From NCBI RefSeq assembly GCF_001612985.1, contig NZ_BDBM01000003.1, forward strand, positions 275,800 to 339,799: a stretch of 64,000 nt of DNA. Reading direction: 5' to 3'. The DNA is from Nocardia gamkensis NBRC 108242 (GTDB lineage Bacteria; Actinomycetota; Actinomycetes; Mycobacteriales; Mycobacteriaceae). The notes under the pieces were generated by a model, which did not search any database, was not told the DNA's origin, and saw only the letters and a program-made list of their open reading frames with translations. The translations under genes and the position numbers were made by a program. Below are positions 43,177 to 64,000 of this stretch, one piece after another (within the stretch, counting starts at the first letter, position 1; each line of letters begins with the position of its first letter).

Positions 43177-43319
43177 TCTCGCCCTCGAGACCCGCTGCGG
43201 CACTTGGTTCCGCCGCCCCTGCGGTAGCGACCGCGAGAGCGACCCGGTACCGAAGTACTAGACGCGAATAGCGCCGCGGCGGGACGCCACACAGCGTGCG
43301 CGATTCCTACTTTCGGTCC

Positions 43320-44402
43320 ATGTCCACAACACGTTTCGTCGCCGTGGCCCAGGACGGGTCGCCAGCGCCGCGGTCGGTCCCGAGCACGAAGGCGGCGATG
43401 GGCGCGCGGCTGCATCGACCACTGCTCGGCACGGTGGCCGCGATGGCCGCGCTCGTCCTGTTCTCCCTCGCGGCGATGGCGGTCGACGACCGCGAACTGC
43501 TCGGCGAGTCGGTCTGGCTCAAGCCGATGAAGTTCGGCCTCGCGTTCTTCCTCTACAGCCTCACCCTGGCGTGGCTGCTGTCGTTGCCGCACAAGGGGAG
43601 CCGCGCCACCTGGTGGCTCGGCACGGTGTTCGCGGTGACCGGGTTCATCGACGTCGGCTTCATCGTATTGCAGGCGGCCCGCGGCACATTCAGCCACTTC
43701 AACACCGAGGACGACCCGGTGAACTCGATCGGTCAGGTGGTCTTCGCCTCCGGCGTGCCCGGCCTGTTCCTCGCCAACCTGCTCATCGTGCTGATCCTGG
43801 CCTGGCAGCGGTTGGTGGACCGCCCGACGGCACGGGCCATCCACGCAGGCCTGGCGCTGGCCGTCGTCGGCATGGCGCTGGGCTACCTGATGGGTTTCAC
43901 CGGAAAGCAGCTCGTGCGCGACAGTGCCGGGCGGATCGTCGAATTGGCCGCCGGGCACACGGTCGTCGCCGATCCGGGCGCTCTCGCGCCGCGCGACGCC
44001 ATGGGCGGCATGCCGATCACGCACTGGAGCACCGTCGGTGGTGACCTGCGCGTTCCGCACTTCGTCGGGCTGCACGGCATCCAGGTGCTGCTGGTGGTGG
44101 CCGTCACCCTCGCCTGGCTCGCGCCGCGCTACCGCTGGCTGCGTACGGAACGCGCCCGCGCGGCCGTCGTGGGTGTGCTCGCGGCCGGATACGCCGGTCT
44201 GCTGGCCCTGGTCTTCTGGCAGGCGATGCGCGCTCAGTCCCTGGCCCACCCGGACCTGGCCACCTGGCTCGCGGCAGGCGGGCTCGTCGCGACCGTCGGA
44301 GCACTGCTCGGTGCGGTGTACCTCCGCCACCGTGACCCCGGAGCCGCGCACCGCCGCACGACAGCGGGACCGGTCAGCGCAGACGTTCCGCCTCACGGGT
44401 GA
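43320..44402 (+). CDS. Multi-pass membrane protein of unknown function
   Basis: A 360-residue protein with eight or so predicted membrane helices, including TVAAMAALVLFSLAAMAV near residue 38 and LFLANLLIVLILAW near 150. A conserved-looking WLKPMKFGLAFFLYS segment follows helix 1. No transporter or enzyme motif was recognised. ATG 43320 is preferred over GTG 43296 as the first well-formed start; neither has a strong ribosome site. Its last 29 bases overlap the convergent zinc-ribbon gene. Confidence 0.8.
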   Translation: MSTTRFVAVAQDGSPAPRSVPSTKAAMGARLHRPLLGTVAAMAALVLFSLAAMAVDDRELLGESVWLKPMKFGLAFFLYSLTLAWLLSLPHKGSRATWWLGTVFAVTGFIDVGFIVLQAARGTFSHFNTEDDPVNSIGQVVFASGVPGLFLANLLIVLILAWQRLVDRPTARAIHAGLALAVVGMALGYLMGFTGKQLVRDSAGRIVELAAGHTVVADPGALAPRDAMGGMPITHWSTVGGDLRVPHFVGLHGIQVLLVVAVTLAWLAPRYRWLRTERARAAVVGVLAAGYAGLLALVFWQAMRAQSLAHPDLATWLAAGGLVATVGALLGAVYLRHRDPGAAHRRTTAGPVSADVPPHG

Positions 44403-44694
44403 GCGCGACCAGAGTCCGGCCGAGCACGGCCAGCTCCTCGGGCGTCGCACCCTCCCCGATGGCGGTGGCGACGTCCTCGGCGGCGCAGCGGGCCGCGAAC
44501 CAGCGATCGGCCAGGTCGGCGGCCTCCTGGGCACTGAGCACAACCGCGTCGTCGGGAATTCCGGTTCCCTTCAAGCTGTTGCGGTGTTCGTAGGCGCGTT
44601 GGCGACAGGACTGGCGGCAGTACCGGCGACGACGGCCGGCCTCCGATTCCACGATCTCCCGCCCACACCACTGGCAGGACAAGCGGCGCGACAT
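44374..44694 (-). CDS. Small zinc-ribbon protein
   Basis: A 106-residue protein with an N-terminal zinc-binding pattern C-x2-C (CQWC, residues 7-10) and C-x3-C (CRQSC, about 26-30) inside a basic stretch (RRRRY), then a helical C-terminus. The layout resembles small nucleic-acid-binding zinc ribbons. The next gene upstream on this strand is far away. ATG 44694 is used; four more codons are open upstream. Function unknown. Confidence 0.75.
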   Translation of the reverse strand: MSRRLSCQWCGREIVESEAGRRRRYCRQSCRQRAYEHRNSLKGTGIPDDAVVLSAQEAADLADRWFAARCAAEDVATAIGEGATPEELAVLGRTLVALTREAERLR

Positions 44695-44940
44695 GACGCA
44701 GAACACTAATCGCTCGCCACCCGCGATCCGCTCAGCGACCCCCGCCGCGAATCACCCGGCATCGGGCGTGGCGAGGCCTGCGCGACGCGGGCACTACAAT
44801 GGAACGGTTCACCGCGGCCGCGTCGGGAACTATCGGCGCAGGCCCGATCGTTGTACGTAAGGTCCGGCGGGTGCCCCCGCGCACTCGTGCGGACACGGTC
44901 GCAGCGCACGAAGACTCGAGCACACAGGGAGAGGCACACC

Positions 44941-45276
44941 ATGGCAGATCGCGTACTCCGAGGCAGTCGGCTCGGAGCGGTGAGCTACGAGACCGATCGC
45001 GACCACGACCTGGCTCCGCGTCGGATCGCCCGGTACCGGACCGACAACGGCGAGGAATTCGACGTTCCCTTCGCCGACGACGCCGAGATCCCGCCGACCT
45101 GGCTGTGCCGCAACGGCCAGGAGGGCGTGCTGATCGAGGGCACCAGCCAGGAGGCCAAGAAGGTCAAGCCGCCGCGCACGCACTGGGACATGCTGCTGGA
45201 GCGCCGCAGCAAGGAGGAGCTCGAGGAGTTGCTCAAGGAGCGCCTCGAACTGCTCAAGACCCGCCGCCGCGCCTGA
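44941..45276 (+). CDS. rbpA: RNA polymerase-binding protein RbpA
   Basis: A 111-residue protein matching RbpA: N-terminal MADRVLRGSRLGAVSYETD, the central core domain (about 25-75, including FDVPFADDAEIPPTWLCRNG), and the basic linker plus C-terminal sigma-interaction helix (HWDMLLERRSKEELEELL). RbpA binds RNA polymerase and the group 1 sigma factor and stabilises the open complex in actinobacteria. ATG 44941 follows GGGAGAGG; the frame open to 44851 is not used. A strong hairpin follows the stop. Confidence 0.97.
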   Translation: MADRVLRGSRLGAVSYETDRDHDLAPRRIARYRTDNGEEFDVPFADDAEIPPTWLCRNGQEGVLIEGTSQEAKKVKPPRTHWDMLLERRSKEELEELLKERLELLKTRRRA

Positions 45277-45296
45277 CGGTCCGCGCTTCACGGAAA

Positions 45297-45328
45297 ACGG
45301 CCGCCGCATCGTCGGATGCGGCGGCCGT
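45297..45328. terminator. Bidirectional hairpin terminator after rbpA
   Basis: ACGGCCGCCGCATC pairs perfectly with GATGCGGCGGCCGT over 14 bases around GTCG. It separates rbpA from the convergent ABC exporter genes and could end transcripts from both sides. There is no T-run. Confidence 0.8.
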
Positions 45329-45346
45329 TCGTGTCTCGCACGCCGG

Positions 45347-46222
45347 TCAGCGACTGGCCACCTTGCGGTAGCGCAGCAGCGCCAGCGGCACGGCGACCAC
45401 GAGGATCGCCACCGAGCAGGCCACCGCGTATTCGACGCAGTGGTCGGCGGCCCAGCCGGTGGGCGGGACGAACGTGGGCGGCGAGTCGTTGTCGAACAGC
45501 TTGCGTCCCGCCGCCGAGACCGCGGTGATCGGATTCCACTCGGCGATCGTGCGCAGCGGGCCGGGCAGCGTCTCGGCCGAGATGAACGCCGAGGAGATGA
45601 ACGTCAGCGGGAACAGCCAGATCAGCCCGGCGCTCTGTGCCACCTCGACGGTCGGTGACAGCAAGCCGGTCAGCGCGCCGATCCAGGACATCGCGAACGC
45701 GAACAGCAGGATCACCGCGAACGCCAGCACGGCATCGGCGACGCTGCCGTGGATGCGCCAGCCCACCACGTACCCGCATCCGACCATCACCGCTAGGCTC
45801 AGGATGTTCACCACGAGGTCCGACAGCGTGCGGCCCATCAGCACGGCCAGCCGCGACATCGGCAGCGCCCGCATCCGGTCGATGATGCCCTTCTGTAGGT
45901 CCCCGGCCAGTCCGACCGTGGTGAACGCGGCGTTGAACGCGACCGTCTGGGTGAAGATGCCCGCGAGCAGAAATTCCCGGTACTGGCCCCCGCCCAGTGA
46001 GGCGCCGAAGATGTAGGCGAACAGGAACACGAACATCAGCGGCTGGATCGTCGCGGTCACCAGCAGCGTGGGCACGCGCAGGATGGTCAGCAGATTGCGG
46101 TGGGCCACGATCGCGCTGTCCCGGAACAGCCGCAGGCGCGGAGCGGAATTCGGCTGCGCGGCGGCTTTTCTCGGCTCCGGCTCCGCCTTCGGGTTGGCCT
46201 CCCCCACCATTGCCGTGCTCAC
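45347..46222 (-). CDS. ABC-2 type exporter, permease (DrrB-like)
   Basis: A 291-residue permease with six predicted helices and the ABC-2 signature region (QKGIIDRMRALPMSRLAVLMGRT given in parts: GIIDRMRALPMSR then AVLMGRTLSDL). It resembles DrrB, the membrane half of actinobacterial drug/lipid exporters. Start GTG 46222 overlaps the ATPase stop as GTGA; the longer frame lies in the ATPase gene. With the ATPase it should export the NRPS product or give self-resistance, inferred from the coupled gene order. Confidence 0.92.
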   Translation of the reverse strand: MSTAMVGEANPKAEPEPRKAAAQPNSAPRLRLFRDSAIVAHRNLLTILRVPTLLVTATIQPLMFVFLFAYIFGASLGGGQYREFLLAGIFTQTVAFNAAFTTVGLAGDLQKGIIDRMRALPMSRLAVLMGRTLSDLVVNILSLAVMVGCGYVVGWRIHGSVADAVLAFAVILLFAFAMSWIGALTGLLSPTVEVAQSAGLIWLFPLTFISSAFISAETLPGPLRTIAEWNPITAVSAAGRKLFDNDSPPTFVPPTGWAADHCVEYAVACSVAILVVAVPLALLRYRKVASR

Positions 46223-47207
46223 GACATGATCTCCTCTTGTACGTCGTCGGTCTCCGGTTCCGTGGCGGGCGCGCTTCCCGGTTTGCCGGTGAGGGAAAGG
46301 AATACGTCGTCGAGGCTCGGCCGGTGCACATTCGCGTCGACCACGCAGACACCCGCGTCGTCGAGCCTGCGCAGTGCCTCCACCATGGTGCGCGAACCGT
46401 CGCCGACCACCACCGACACCTCGTCGGAGCCCGCCTCGTGGCCGGGCTCGCCGACGCCGATCTGCGCCAGTACGACCAGCGCGGGCTCGGCGGCCTGCCC
46501 GGCGGCCAGAGTGACGGTGAGGCGGTCGCCACCGATCGAGGTCTTCAGCTCGTCGGCCGAGCCGCGGGCGATGACCCGCCCGTGGTCGATGACGGTGATG
46601 CGGTCGGCCAGCAGGTCGGCCTCTTCGAGATACTGCGTGGTGAGCAGCACCGTGGTCCCGTCGTCGACGAGCTCGCCGATCACCCGCCACATGTCCAGCC
46701 TGCCGCGCGGGTCCAGACCGGTGGTCGGCTCGTCCAGCACCACCACGGCGGGCCGGGCGACCAGCGCACCGGCGAGGTCGAGCCGCCGGGCCATGCCACC
46801 GGAGTAGGTTCCGGCCCTGCGGTGCGCGGCGTAGTCGAGCCCGAGGACGCCGAGCAGTTCGGTGGCCCGCGCCGACGCCTGGCGCTGGGACATCCCGTAC
46901 AGCCGGGCCACCATGCGCAGGTTCTCGTAGCCGGACAGGTTGCCGTCGACGGCGGCGTACTGGCCGGACAGGCCGATCCGTTTGCGCGCCGCCGCGGGAT
47001 CGCGCAGCACGTCGATCCCCGCTACCCGCACCGACCCGGCGGACGGTTTCAGCAGCGTGGTGACGATCCGCACGGTCGTCGTCTTACCCGCGCCGTTCGG
47101 GCCGAGCAGGCCCATGACGGTACCGGTGGGGATTCGTAGGTCGACCTCGTCCAGCACGCGGACCCGGCCGTAGTTCTTCACCAGACCGGTTACCTCCACC
47201 GCGAAGC

Positions 47208-47211
<4 letters not shown>
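46219..47211 (-). CDS. ABC-2 type exporter, ATP-binding protein (DrrA-like)
   Basis: A 330-residue ABC ATPase. Walker A is [10 protein letters not shown] (near residue 37), the signature YSGGMARRL (near 135), Walker [13 protein letters not shown] (near 154), and the switch position reads TTQYLEEA, with Gln in place of His as usual in DrrA-type proteins. The C-terminal 100 residues match the DrrA regulatory domain ([12 protein letters not shown]). Start GTG 47211 follows GGAGG and its GTGA overlaps the NRPS stop, so synthetase, ATPase and permease are translationally chained. Confidence 0.94.
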
Positions 47212-60851
<13,640 letters not shown>

Positions 60852-61230
60852 CAATCACTCCGTTCTGCCGCTGTTGACGCAACTCCCCGAGCACCACCCC
60901 AGCAAGCGCGCGCGCCAGCTGTAGGACGTGATCCACGCCCTATGATTCGGAGCGTCGCATCAACCGGATTGCCGACGTTTTGGATTTGTGTCACATCCAA
61001 CGTCCTTGGCAGAAGGCCACTTTGGTTGGTTACATTTCCGCAAACATTGCGACTCAACTAGGTCGATCCGAAGCAAAACGGGCCCTGACCAGACCATTCG
61101 ATGGTACCCCGAGGAGCGCCTACGTTGTCTGGCGAACAGTGCGCAACTTAATTACGCACCTTCACTTCCGGGACAATGGGGGCAAGAACATACCGAATGT
61201 TCGGTTAACGTCCGGTCGGCGGGGAAAAAT
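60852..61230. other. NRPS promoter region
   Basis: This 379-base gap is A+T-richer than its surroundings and has no gene. It holds the long dyad at 60974-61004 and a smaller ACCGAA-TG-TTCGGT palindrome at 61192-61205 near the end of lnt. I see no IdeR-type iron box. Confidence 0.6.
60974..61004. promoter_or_regulatory. Long dyad upstream of the NRPS gene
   Basis: GACGTTTTGGAT (60974-60985) and ATCCAACGTC (60995-61004) are inverted copies apart from two extra T on the left, around a TTGTGTCAC centre that itself contains TGTG/CACA symmetry. It lies about 125 bases before the NRPS start and may be an operator or an RNA hairpin. Confidence 0.5.
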
Positions 61231-62925
61231 TTAGCGTTCGCCGACAAGACCGGGCGTCGGCCGGGCCCTGCGCGCAGCTCGCCGCCGAGCGACCGCGGCC
61301 AGCGCGGCGGCAGCGGTCAGAATAACGAAAATCCGCTCCGGCGCAGGCCCTATTCGCGTTGCGAGAGTGGTGTCGCCACGCAACGGAAGCTCCGCGACCA
61401 AAGCGGCGGGCACGAATAACGCGGTTTCCTGCCGGATAGTGCCGTCGGCGCTGATAATGGCGCTCACCCCCGAAGTGGCCGCGACGACCAGCGCTCGGCC
61501 GTGCTCGACGGCACGGATGCGAGACATGGCCAGTTGCTGATAAGTCATCTCGCTGTCGCCGAAGGTCGCGTTGTTCGTCGGCACGGTGAGCAACTGCGCA
61601 CCCGCGCGCAGCGCGTCCTCGAACGACCGGTCGAAGGCCACTTCATAGCACGTCGCGACACCGATGTCGATACCCGCCGCGTGCACAACTCCGTCACCAT
61701 TTCCCGGAACGAAATATCCGGCCCGATCGGCGTATTCGGAGAAAAGCCGGAAAAAACTCCGCATCGGCAGGTATTCCCCGAAGGGCTGGATGATCTTCTT
61801 GTCGTGGCGCTCACCCGGGCCGGCCGCACCGTTCCAGACCATCACCGAGTTGGTCGTCGTCCGGTCCTGGTTGATCAGCACGGCACCGACCAGGATGGGC
61901 GCGCCGATCCGCTCGGAGGCCGCGGTGATCAGGGCGGCGGCGTCGGTATTGCGCAGCGGATCGATGTCGGAGGAGTTCTCCGGCCAGATCACCACATCGG
62001 GGCGTGGCGCGCGGCCTGCCGCCACCTCGTCGGCCAGTTCTTCGGTGCGCCGGACGTGGTTGTCCAGCACGGCCCGCCGTTGCGCGTTGAAGTCCAGCCC
62101 CAGGCGCGGCACGCTGCCCTGGATCGCCGCTACGGTGACCGTTCGGACGCCGACGTCCGGATCGGGCAGCGCGGATCGCAGCAGCAAACCGGTGAGCGGC
62201 ATGACGAGCAAGGCGAAAATAACCGCGGCGTATCCGAGTCGCGTCGCGGGCCAACGCGCGGCGCCCGGTCCGAGCGGACCGGTCTCGTCAGCGCCGGTTT
62301 CGCGCCTGCCTGCGGGGGTAAGCGAGGACTGGAGCAGCGCGACCGACGCCGCCGTAGCGGTTCCGGTGAGCGCCACCGCGAACCCGACCAGCGGGGCGCC
62401 ACCGACCGCTGCCAGCGACAGGAACCAACCGTCGGCCTGACCGAACGCCAAACGCCCCCACGGGAACCCGCCGAACGGGAAGCTGGATCTACCCCATTCG
62501 GCCGCCGTCCATGCCGATGCCACCCACAGCGGCCAGCCGGGCAACGTACCGACGAGCCGGCCGAGCAGGCCGAAGACGCCCAGGTACAGCGCGCAGGCGA
62601 GGGACAGCGCCAGCCACGGCAGCGGCCCGACGTAAATGCCGGTCCACGGCAGCAGCGGCACGAAAAACGCCAGTCCGGCCAGGAATCCGTAGCCGAAGCC
62701 CGCCCGCAGCCGACCGTCGCCGCGTACGGCGAAGGTGAGTATCGCGACGCCGAGCGGCGCGAGAAACCACCACGGCCTGGGCGGAAAACTGCCGAACAGC
62801 AGCAGTCCCGCGACGATCGCCGCCACCGAGCGCGCCGTCACCGGATGCCCGCGTAACACCGCGGACATCTGCCGCCCCGTCCCGAGCGCTCGCTCTCGCA
62901 CCATCACGCGGCCACTGCCCGCCAT
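61231..62925 (-). CDS. lnt: Apolipoprotein N-acyltransferase
   Basis: A 564-residue membrane enzyme. The N-terminal half has about six to eight helices (for example GHPVTARSVAAIVAGLLLFG near residue 26); the C-terminal half is the periplasmic-side nitrilase domain with catalytic Glu near 315 (WPENSSD), Lys near 375 (HDKKIIQPFGEYLP) and Cys near 424 (ATCYEVAF). It N-acylates the lipid-modified Cys of lipoproteins. Length is normal. Starts at 62904 and 62868 are alternatives; none has a strong ribosome site. It is transcribed in the same direction as the NRPS but separated by 379 bases, so it is probably independent. Confidence 0.95.
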   Translation of the reverse strand: MAGSGRVMVRERALGTGRQMSAVLRGHPVTARSVAAIVAGLLLFGSFPPRPWWFLAPLGVAILTFAVRGDGRLRAGFGYGFLAGLAFFVPLLPWTGIYVGPLPWLALSLACALYLGVFGLLGRLVGTLPGWPLWVASAWTAAEWGRSSFPFGGFPWGRLAFGQADGWFLSLAAVGGAPLVGFAVALTGTATAASVALLQSSLTPAGRRETGADETGPLGPGAARWPATRLGYAAVIFALLVMPLTGLLLRSALPDPDVGVRTVTVAAIQGSVPRLGLDFNAQRRAVLDNHVRRTEELADEVAAGRAPRPDVVIWPENSSDIDPLRNTDAAALITAASERIGAPILVGAVLINQDRTTTNSVMVWNGAAGPGERHDKKIIQPFGEYLPMRSFFRLFSEYADRAGYFVPGNGDGVVHAAGIDIGVATCYEVAFDRSFEDALRAGAQLLTVPTNNATFGDSEMTYQQLAMSRIRAVEHGRALVVAATSGVSAIISADGTIRQETALFVPAALVAELPLRGDTTLATRIGPAPERIFVILTAAAALAAVARRRAARRARPTPGLVGER

Positions 62926-63723
62926 CGGACCGGCGAGCGCCGGTCAGCCGCCGACCGCCGTTGGACCGACCGGCACGAAGCCGGACGCACCCCACCGAAG
63001 GATCGCCGCTCGGCAAACTCCGACCGACGAGATGATGTGGCGTTCGTCACACGAAAAGTCAAGGCCGCCACAAGCAGCCCGGCCGGGCTCCCCTCGGCGC
63101 ACCGGTCGGACCGAGTCGGACCGGCGGCGATCTCACGCCGCACGACCGGCTCGACCCGAGCGCGGCGCAGAACTACGCGAGCCACGACCGTATCCGGGTA
63201 GTCGGGCGTCCACCTGAGAATCGTCACCCGCCACCGAATCGTTAACCGCCGCTGCCACGATGTCGGCTTCCTGGTCGCACTCCGCCCGACAAACCGGCAT
63301 TTTCCGGCCGGAACCAGCGGATCGGTAGCCCGAATTCGCGTCGGGTGAATTCTCCACTCGAACGAACGAGGCCGCTGCCGCGCAGTCCCGTCCGCGCTCG
63401 CACCGCCGCTCTTGCGCGACCCCATCAATCTGGCACTCAGTGCCATGCCGGCCCTCGTGCGGTATCGCACCGCGGCGGACAGGTGGCGGCCCGAGCGAAC
63501 GCACTCCGCACGGCGGACTCCATCTTCCGTGACTGTCCTCCACGCATGCTCCGGGTTGGACGCCGGCTGCCCGGCGGTCGTCGGCTGGAGAGACGGCGTC
63601 CGCCGTTCGGCCGACCTCGAGCCGGTAGAGGGAAAGCAAGACGGGAATGTCCGGCCGAGTTCACGTACTCGAAGGCCGGGCCCCGAATGGCCGGGAGCCG
63701 TCGCGGGCTCCGCGACCGCCCGC
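62926..63723. other. Gene-free stretch of about 800 bases
   Basis: Several frames are open here, the longest on the minus strand, but their Arg/Ser-rich translations have no protein-like pattern. Base composition is less G+C-biased than neighbouring genes. I see no RNA gene, repeat or operator by eye; decayed DNA or an unrecognised RNA are both possible. Confidence 0.5.
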
Positions 63724-64000
63724 TCATCGCGCATAGATCGTCACTCCCCGGTGCACGGTACGCAGGCACGTGGGCAGCGGTGCGTCCGGTTCGAGCGCGG
63801 GCAACCCCGGCACGCGCGACCGCGGGTCGGTGGACCAGCGCTGTACCGAATCGGCGGCCGCGGCGACGACGAGTTCACCGGTATCCCAGATCGCGTAGGA
63901 AGCGGGCGCGCCGGGTACCAGGGTGCCCGCCACCCCATCGCGGACGCCTCCCGCGCGCCAAGCGCCGCGGGTGGCCGCTGCGAACGCGGCGCGCGGGGAC
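63724..64000 (-). CDS. Amidohydrolase family protein, C-terminal end (truncated by window edge)
   Basis: The frame is open to the right edge, so only the last 91 residues or so are present; the GTG at 63933 is internal. The segment SPRAAFAAATRGAWRAGG followed by GTLVPGAPASYAIWD is the typical C-terminal end of YtcJ-type amidohydrolases, where the metal-dependent barrel closes with a small beta-sandwich. The metal ligands are off-window. Reaction and substrate are unknown. Confidence 0.75.
   Translation of the reverse strand, partial: SPRAAFAAATRGAWRAGGVRDGVAGTLVPGAPASYAIWDTGELVVAAAADSVQRWSTDPRSRVPGLPALEPDAPLPTCLRTVHRGVTIYAR

Noticed and set aside
60852..61230. Possible iron box upstream of the NRPS (siderophore hypothesis)
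   Set aside because: No sequence close to TTAGGTTAGGCTAACCTAA is present; only unrelated dyads were found.
62904..63734. 276-codon minus-strand frame in the gap right of lnt
   Set aside because: Arg/Ser-rich, no conserved pattern, no ribosome site; it ends inside lnt.

Overview
The window is about 70% G+C by eye, uses ATG, GTG and probably TTG starts, and carries many ATGA/GTGA stop-start overlaps. It contains rbpA, IdeR-type iron boxes and a large nonribosomal peptide synthetase (NRPS). Together these point to a mycolic-acid actinobacterium, most likely Nocardia or a close relative. That assignment is inference from gene content; no search was run. I see no rRNA, tRNA, CRISPR array or insertion sequence.

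Region 1 (1 to about 36.3 kb) is dense catabolic DNA broken only by an iron-storage pair. A plus-strand operon at the left edge holds an Ltp-type thiolase fragment, an alpha/beta hydrolase, a DoxX membrane protein and two tandem beta-hydroxyacid dehydrogenases. A minus-strand P450-ferredoxin pair faces a plus-strand pair of acyl-CoA dehydrogenases (4.3-8.3 kb). A lone [2Fe-2S] ferredoxin follows. Next is a minus operon (CaiB-type CoA-transferase, acetyl-CoA hydrolase/transferase-family protein, enoyl-CoA hydratase) divergent from a plus operon (acyl-CoA ligase, SDR, AcuI-like reductase, double-hotdog hydratase, second ligase; 12.4-18.8 kb). The bfd-bfr pair sits behind two abutting iron boxes (18.9-19.7 kb). 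A five-gene minus operon (19.8-25.0 kb) has the order ACAD, ACAD, enoyl-CoA hydratase, ACAD, ACAD. It diverges from a FadR-type GntR regulator, which is followed by a seven-gene plus operon (26.4-36.3 kb): SMP-30-like propeller, SDR, Rieske oxygenase, Baeyer-Villiger monooxygenase, SDR, ThDP enzyme, aldehyde dehydrogenase.

The main result is that one near-identical palindrome (ATCCT-N4-AGGAT with conserved flanks) lies at three promoters: 12379, 25051 and 26307. This ties the CoA-transferase/ligase genes, the ACAD operon with its GntR gene, and the oxygenase operon into one probable regulon. Read as a pathway, ring hydroxylation, alcohol oxidation, Baeyer-Villiger lactone formation, lactone opening, aldehyde oxidation, CoA activation and multi-step beta-oxidation could degrade an alicyclic or terpenoid compound. 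The substrate is unknown. Six acyl-CoA dehydrogenases fall into three probable alpha/beta pairs.

Region 2 (36.3-45.3 kb) is mixed: patatin-like lipase, a small resolvase-fold protein without the catalytic serine, DUF4383 and HdeD membrane proteins, a secreted protein, a GT9 glycosyltransferase, an ArsR regulator, an M23 peptidase, a multi-pass membrane protein, a zinc-ribbon protein and rbpA, with clear hairpin terminators.

Region 3 (45.3-60.9 kb) is a natural-product locus. It has a 4547-residue NRPS with domain order C-A-T, C-A-T, C-A-T, C-A-T, TE, whose first A domain reads as serine-specific. It is translationally coupled to a DrrA/DrrB-type ABC exporter. Region 4 holds lnt, a gene-free stretch of about 800 bp and the C-terminal end of an amidohydrolase running off the right edge.
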